From assembly GCA_021820165.1 (NCBI GenBank), contig JAKADW010000071.1:1-8856 (forward strand): DNA of 8,856 nt. The letters are read 5' to 3'. The notes under the pieces are model-generated. The model saw only the letters and a list, made by a program, of their open reading frames with translations, did not search any database and was not told where the DNA came from. Source of the stretch: Bacillota bacterium (GTDB taxonomy: Bacteria > Bacillota_E > Sulfobacillia > Sulfobacillales > Sulfobacillaceae). The position numbers and the translations under genes are program-made. This document shows positions 5,950-8,856 of the stretch, piece after piece (within the stretch, counting starts at the first letter, position 1; each line of letters opens with the position of its first letter).

Positions 5950-6411
5950 ATGATGACGAAACGACAATTCATTTCTGCCGGCGTTGGGCTATTCATTATA
6001 GGTGGGGCAATCGGCGCCTGGGTAGGCCAGATGTCGCCGGATTTCGCTTTACGGCAAACGGCCCAGCAAGATGTGATGTATGGAGATGCTTTGTTTCGCC
6101 AAGCCAATAGCGCTATGGCAGAGGGCCAAGCTTCCTCGGCCCAGACATTGGCCGCTCAAGGGATGGGTTCTCTCCAAGTGGCGGTCACGCCGCTGTCGCG
6201 GTTGGGTTTGGCGAGGCCCAACACGGTCGTACCGTATTTGGACCAGGCCCAATATGACGTGTTGCACCACCGAGCAACCGCCAAACAGAGGGCGGTTTTG
6301 GCCGCGTTCCGCCAGTCGATGGCCCCGTTTCGCCACGAGAGCTTTGGACACATCCCGGAGGCGGCGTTTCGGTCGGCGTGGAATCAGGTTGCCGCGAAGG
6401 TCGGGCCCTGA
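5950..6411 (+). CDS. small membrane-anchored or exported hypothetical protein
   Basis: This encodes 153 residues and no family is recognised. The N-terminus MMTKRQFISAGVGLFIIGGAIGAW has a basic start and a hydrophobic helix (about 7-26), so it is either an uncleaved anchor or a signal peptide; no clear AxA cleavage site follows. The rest is alanine- and glutamine-rich and probably helical (ALFRQANSAMAEGQASSAQ, then LDQAQYDVLHHRATAKQRA). It has no cysteine and no catalytic motif. It reads like a small extracytoplasmic helical protein. The start has GAAGGGG about five bases upstream; the second ATG, three bases on, would serve equally. It lies 313 bp after the anti-sigma-like gene and 84 bp before the next hydrolase, all on one strand. 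Real coding is supported by length, ribosome binding site and a sensible N-terminus. Confidence 0.65.
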   Translation: MMTKRQFISAGVGLFIIGGAIGAWVGQMSPDFALRQTAQQDVMYGDALFRQANSAMAEGQASSAQTLAAQGMGSLQVAVTPLSRLGLARPNTVVPYLDQAQYDVLHHRATAKQRAVLAAFRQSMAPFRHESFGHIPEAAFRSAWNQVAAKVGP

Positions 6412-6495
6412 TGCACAACGCCTTCGAATTCTAGCCGCCTTGAGAGGATTCTTGCCCAGGCGAAATCGCCCAGACGATTTTTGGGGGTGAACCAG

Positions 6496-7350
6496 ATGGC
6501 TGACCCACCGGCTTGGCGCAATACTTTTGTTCGCACCCCGGCAGGGAAATTCGAGGTGTTTGTCGCGGGCCATGGTCCTCCGCTCTGTGTGACCCATAAC
6601 TATTCGGCGTTCAATGAGACGGGGGATCTTTTTGCCGTGCCGTACCGTACGGTATATCTCGTGAACTTGCGTGGAGCAGGCTACTCACCCGCCGGCCATG
6701 GCCCGGACGATCTTAGCATGGCGACGGCGGTTCAGGATCTCGAGGCTGTACGGGAATCATTGGGCTTTTCCCAGTGGGATTTTGCGGGGCACTCAACGGG
6801 AGGCATGCTCGGCCTCATATATGCGGTCACCCGAGCCTCATCCCTGTCGGTTCTTGTGGTGGTCTGTGCCGCGGCATCCCGCGGGTATAATCGTTGGCCC
6901 GATAGCATCTATCACCCGCAGCATCCAGACTTCGGAAAGATGCAGGCGCTCATCGAGGGACTCAAGGACCCCTGTTTGTCCGACGCCACGCGGGCGCGGC
7001 TCACACGGGAACGCACACAACTATCGCCCTACCGGCCCGCACGTTACGACCGATATTTTGGCGATCGGGTCCAGAAACAAATGGCAATGTCGAGACTGGA
7101 CTATTTTGCGCGTGTCGATTATCCGGCGTTCGACCTCCGCCGCCGATTGGTCGATGTGACAGTGCCCACCCTCGTCATCGGGGGGCGACACGACGTGCAA
7201 TGCCCGTATTGGTGTTCCCAGGAAATTTCCGGCCTGATGCCGGCAGCGCAGCTGGTCGAATTTGCGGAAAGCAATCACTATCCGTTCTTGGAAGAGTCCG
7301 AGAAGTTTCGGGAGATCGTGTCCGAATTTCTCATGGGGTCCTCGATTTAA
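6496..7350 (+). CDS. alpha/beta hydrolase, proline-iminopeptidase-like
   Basis: This encodes 284 residues of alpha/beta-hydrolase fold. The nucleophile elbow is GHSTGGM with Ser100, the acid is Asp233 in IGGRHDVQCP, and the base is His261 in ESNHYPFLEE. VYLVNLRGAGYSPAG (53-67) is the strand-turn before it. The usual HG oxyanion motif reads V-T-H-N-Y-S (H34-N35), which I recall as typical of a Firmicutes subfamily annotated as proline iminopeptidase or plain hydrolase. A cap region lies at about 128-215. It is probably cytosolic; the substrate is unknown, though an aminopeptidase or esterase is most likely. The start ATG 6496 is supported by GGGGGTGA (6483-6490), five bases upstream. A TTG at 6481 would sit inside that signal and is rejected. 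It is followed at 49 bp by the DUF5680 gene, likely in the same transcript. Confidence 0.86.
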   Translation: MADPPAWRNTFVRTPAGKFEVFVAGHGPPLCVTHNYSAFNETGDLFAVPYRTVYLVNLRGAGYSPAGHGPDDLSMATAVQDLEAVRESLGFSQWDFAGHSTGGMLGLIYAVTRASSLSVLVVVCAAASRGYNRWPDSIYHPQHPDFGKMQALIEGLKDPCLSDATRARLTRERTQLSPYRPARYDRYFGDRVQKQMAMSRLDYFARVDYPAFDLRRRLVDVTVPTLVIGGRHDVQCPYWCSQEISGLMPAAQLVEFAESNHYPFLEESEKFREIVSEFLMGSSI

Positions 7351-7399
7351 TTCGGGCGTAACGATTCCTCTCGCTTGGGGAAATTATGGAGGGAAGACC

Positions 7400-7867
7400 A
7401 TGATTCAACTTATGCGGGATTTTCTCGTTGAGGCCAAACGGCACACTTATGCGGCCCAGGGTGATGACGCTTCAGTCGTTCCTCTCTTGCCGGGGTCTCG
7501 GCAGCTCGAATACGGCGATCCCTCCTTCTTTTATCGCGATGTCTACTTTGGCGTAGCCTATTTTGTCGGCCAGGAGACGGTCTACCACCAAGGAAAACCC
7601 TGTTGGGCGATGAGCTATGCTGGTGGCGTCGACTCTGCGATCACGGCGATGGACGAGGTACGGGCCATTTATGCCTCCTTGCGAGAAGCACTTCGGCAGG
7701 TCTCCCGAGAGCACATTTTTCGCGGCCCACCCACGTTTAGAGACGGAGGTTACACGTACGAGAATGCCTTCGACGGGGACTTCGAGACTTTTCGTGGAGC
7801 GGAATTCATCCGGCAGAAGGGTAGAGTTGTCTACACCCTAAATTACAGCGGTGGAGTTTTGCGGTAA
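7400..7867 (+). CDS. stand-alone DUF5680 domain protein
   Basis: This encodes 155 residues. The pattern DFLVEAKRHTYAAQGDD, then LPGSRQLEYGDPSFFYRD, YFGVAYFVGQETVYHQGKP, WAMSYAGGV, FRGPPTF, GYTYENAFDGDFETFRGAE and KGRVVYTLNYSGG matches DUF5680. That is a small domain of unknown function, often found as the C-terminal part of XRE-type regulators or alone. Here it is alone, with no HTH. The aromatic residues, conserved glycines and acidic G-D-x-E-x-F-x-G-x-E segment are all present, so it looks intact. The start ATG 7400 has GGAGGGAAG a few bases upstream; an in-frame start further up would lie inside the hydrolase gene and is not supported. It follows the hydrolase by 49 bp. A ligand-binding or sensor role is a guess from its partners in other proteins. 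Confidence 0.8.
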   Translation: MIQLMRDFLVEAKRHTYAAQGDDASVVPLLPGSRQLEYGDPSFFYRDVYFGVAYFVGQETVYHQGKPCWAMSYAGGVDSAITAMDEVRAIYASLREALRQVSREHIFRGPPTFRDGGYTYENAFDGDFETFRGAEFIRQKGRVVYTLNYSGGVLR

Positions 7868-8069
7868 GTTGCGGTGCTCTTCGTATGGCTTGTCCCTAAC
7901 TGGTTTTAGCGAGGACAAGCGTCAGGGTGGTTCGGCGGCACGGTCCCGATAGCCGCCGTGCCGGCTGAAGCCTCTTGCGGCTACTTAAGCCAAGTTCTGT
8001 AGTAGGCCGTAGCCAATTAGAGGATGCGGTGGCGTTGGGAACCCTGAGGTCCACTGGACGTTGCTCGAT
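7868..8069. other. intergenic region with two inverted repeats
   Basis: No gene is seen between the DUF5680 stop and the decayed propeller gene. Two inverted repeats follow the stop: GCTTGTCC/GGACAAGC (7888-7895 with 7913-7920, 17-base loop) and CGGCACGG/CCGTGCCG (7936-7943 with 7956-7963, 12-base loop). Neither is followed by a T-run, so they are not classical intrinsic terminators, though either could slow polymerase or protect a 3' end. Confidence 0.5.
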
Positions 8070-8856
8070 CGTTGGCCCCTAGATTTCTGCATAGGCTTCG
8101 AGCGTTACCCATGGCATCATCGCTGGAGGCACGGAGGCGGGAACGCCCGCGAGCGCGATAAAGCCGGAGGATGGCGGTCGGCATTGGACGGCGGTTCCGA
8201 TGCCAGGACCCTCGTCGTCACGCATCGACTATCCCTTAAGTGCCACTGCCGCAGTCTTTTCGTCCAGTCAGAACAGCTTCCTAGTCAATGCGTATTCGCG
8301 AACTAACGCACAGGGAAAACGGGTGCCCATGCTCCAGGAACTCCAGACGCATACGGCAGGGAAAACTTGGAGGGCAGCGTGGATCCCGACTCCCGGTGGT
8401 GTGGGAACGATTGCGACTTTGTCCTTCACGGCGTCGACCTCGGGCTGGGTGGCCTTTTATTTGTCAAAGTCCAACCGAACCATTTTCGAAAGACCAGAGA
8501 CAGTGGCCGCCATTGGCGAAAGGTGGGCGGTAAACCCCTTCGCGGGATGATGGGGGTACTCGCGCCCGGGCGGGATGCATGGCGATGCCAAGCCAAACGC
8601 AGATCAGGACCGAATTGTGGTCCACTATAGATAGCCGGGCTAAATGGTTGGTTTCCGCCAAAGTTATGATCGGGCGATTCGGTCAGCTGAGTGGGGCTAT
8701 GGTTGTCGTGGGCCGGCACAGTTTTAGACTCACGTATCGCGCATGTCTCAGGGCCCACGTAAAGATATGCTGCAACCATGTTGACAGGCGCCAGGAGAAC
8801 GGCTGTGCGGCGATGCTCGAGGCGGGGCAAGCGATTCGGTGTGAGATTTCGGTAGA
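8070..8856 (+). pseudogene. decayed BNR-repeat (beta-propeller) protein gene
   Basis: No single intact frame exists, but BNR/Asp-box motifs (S/T-x-D-x-G-x-x-W) occur in order at sensible spacing on the plus strand. They are EDGGRHWTAVP (Trp at 8185), THTAGKTWRAAW (Trp at 8368), TRDSGRHWRKV (Trp at 8514) and LWSTIDSRAKW (Trp at 8645). Between them lie typical propeller strands such as LSFTASTSGWVAFYL and GRDAW. The first two are in one frame (8095 to about 8485). The third needs a shift near 8482-8492 and the fourth another near 8582, each equal to loss of one base. Stop codons occur in every frame. The frame 1 part also contains a stop at 8092, with propeller-like residues before it in another frame. 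No start or signal peptide is recognisable. Functional relatives are secreted or surface proteins. The right end runs off the window, so the full extent is unknown. Confidence 0.6.

Noticed and set aside
6459..6482. GGCG-AAAT-CGCC followed by TTTTT as a terminator
   Set aside because: The stem is only 4 bp, the T-run is 7 bases away and it adjoins the ribosome binding site of the next gene.
6049..6597. A 182-codon minus-strand frame across the small hypothetical protein and the second hydrolase start
   Set aside because: Antisense to two better supported genes, arginine-rich, no ribosome binding site.
7868..8069. Possible tRNA or other structured RNA gene in the stem-rich gap
   Set aside because: No T-loop GGTTCGAATC-type motif or cloverleaf could be laid out.
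8426..8830. A 134-codon open frame on the minus strand
   Set aside because: It lies antisense to the propeller remnant, has no family pattern or ribosome binding site, and is proline/arginine/histidine-rich like a shadow frame.

Overview
The window looks like chromosomal DNA of a moderately GC-rich Gram-positive (Firmicutes-type) bacterium. The evidence is strong AGGAGG-type ribosome binding sites, a secreted CAP-type wall protein tail, a YerD-like FMN protein, an ECF sigma factor with a membrane partner, and a DUF5680 protein. The overall flavour resembles Sulfobacillus or a related acidophile, but that assignment is inference from gene content and composition, not from a marker gene.

Layout. 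Left edge (+ strand): the 3' part of a secreted CAP/SCP-type protein, overlapping by 11 bp an alpha/beta hydrolase. That hydrolase converges on, and overlaps by 65 bp, a minus-strand block. In transcription order the minus-strand block is an ArsI/CadI-family VOC metalloenzyme, a short cysteine-bearing winged-HTH protein (SgrR N-terminal type) and a membrane-anchored FMN-binding glutamate-synthase-like protein. A near-perfect 24-bp inverted repeat lies just upstream of the last gene. A regulatory region of about 350-390 bp then separates this block from a plus-strand ECF sigma factor / membrane-anchored anti-sigma-like pair with overlapping reading frames. A gap of about 310 bp follows, then a small membrane-anchored hypothetical protein, a proline-iminopeptidase-like alpha/beta hydrolase and a stand-alone DUF5680 protein. 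The right end (about 8070 to the edge) is a decayed gene for a BNR-repeat (beta-propeller) protein, whose homologous segments run through three reading frames.

How the genes may work together. The ArsI/CadI enzyme and the wHTH protein are 16 bp apart and surely co-transcribed. The wHTH protein carries CPC and CC cysteine pairs and could be a thiol-based sensor for the same stress. The sigma/anti-sigma pair is a typical envelope-signal switch. The sigma factor start codon is unclear, and a short overlapping upstream frame looks like the missing N-terminus. The two hydrolases belong to different subfamilies and their substrates cannot be read from sequence. The most noteworthy points are the cysteine-rich regulator beside ArsI, the palindrome before the FMN protein, the sigma factor N-terminus and the propeller pseudogene.
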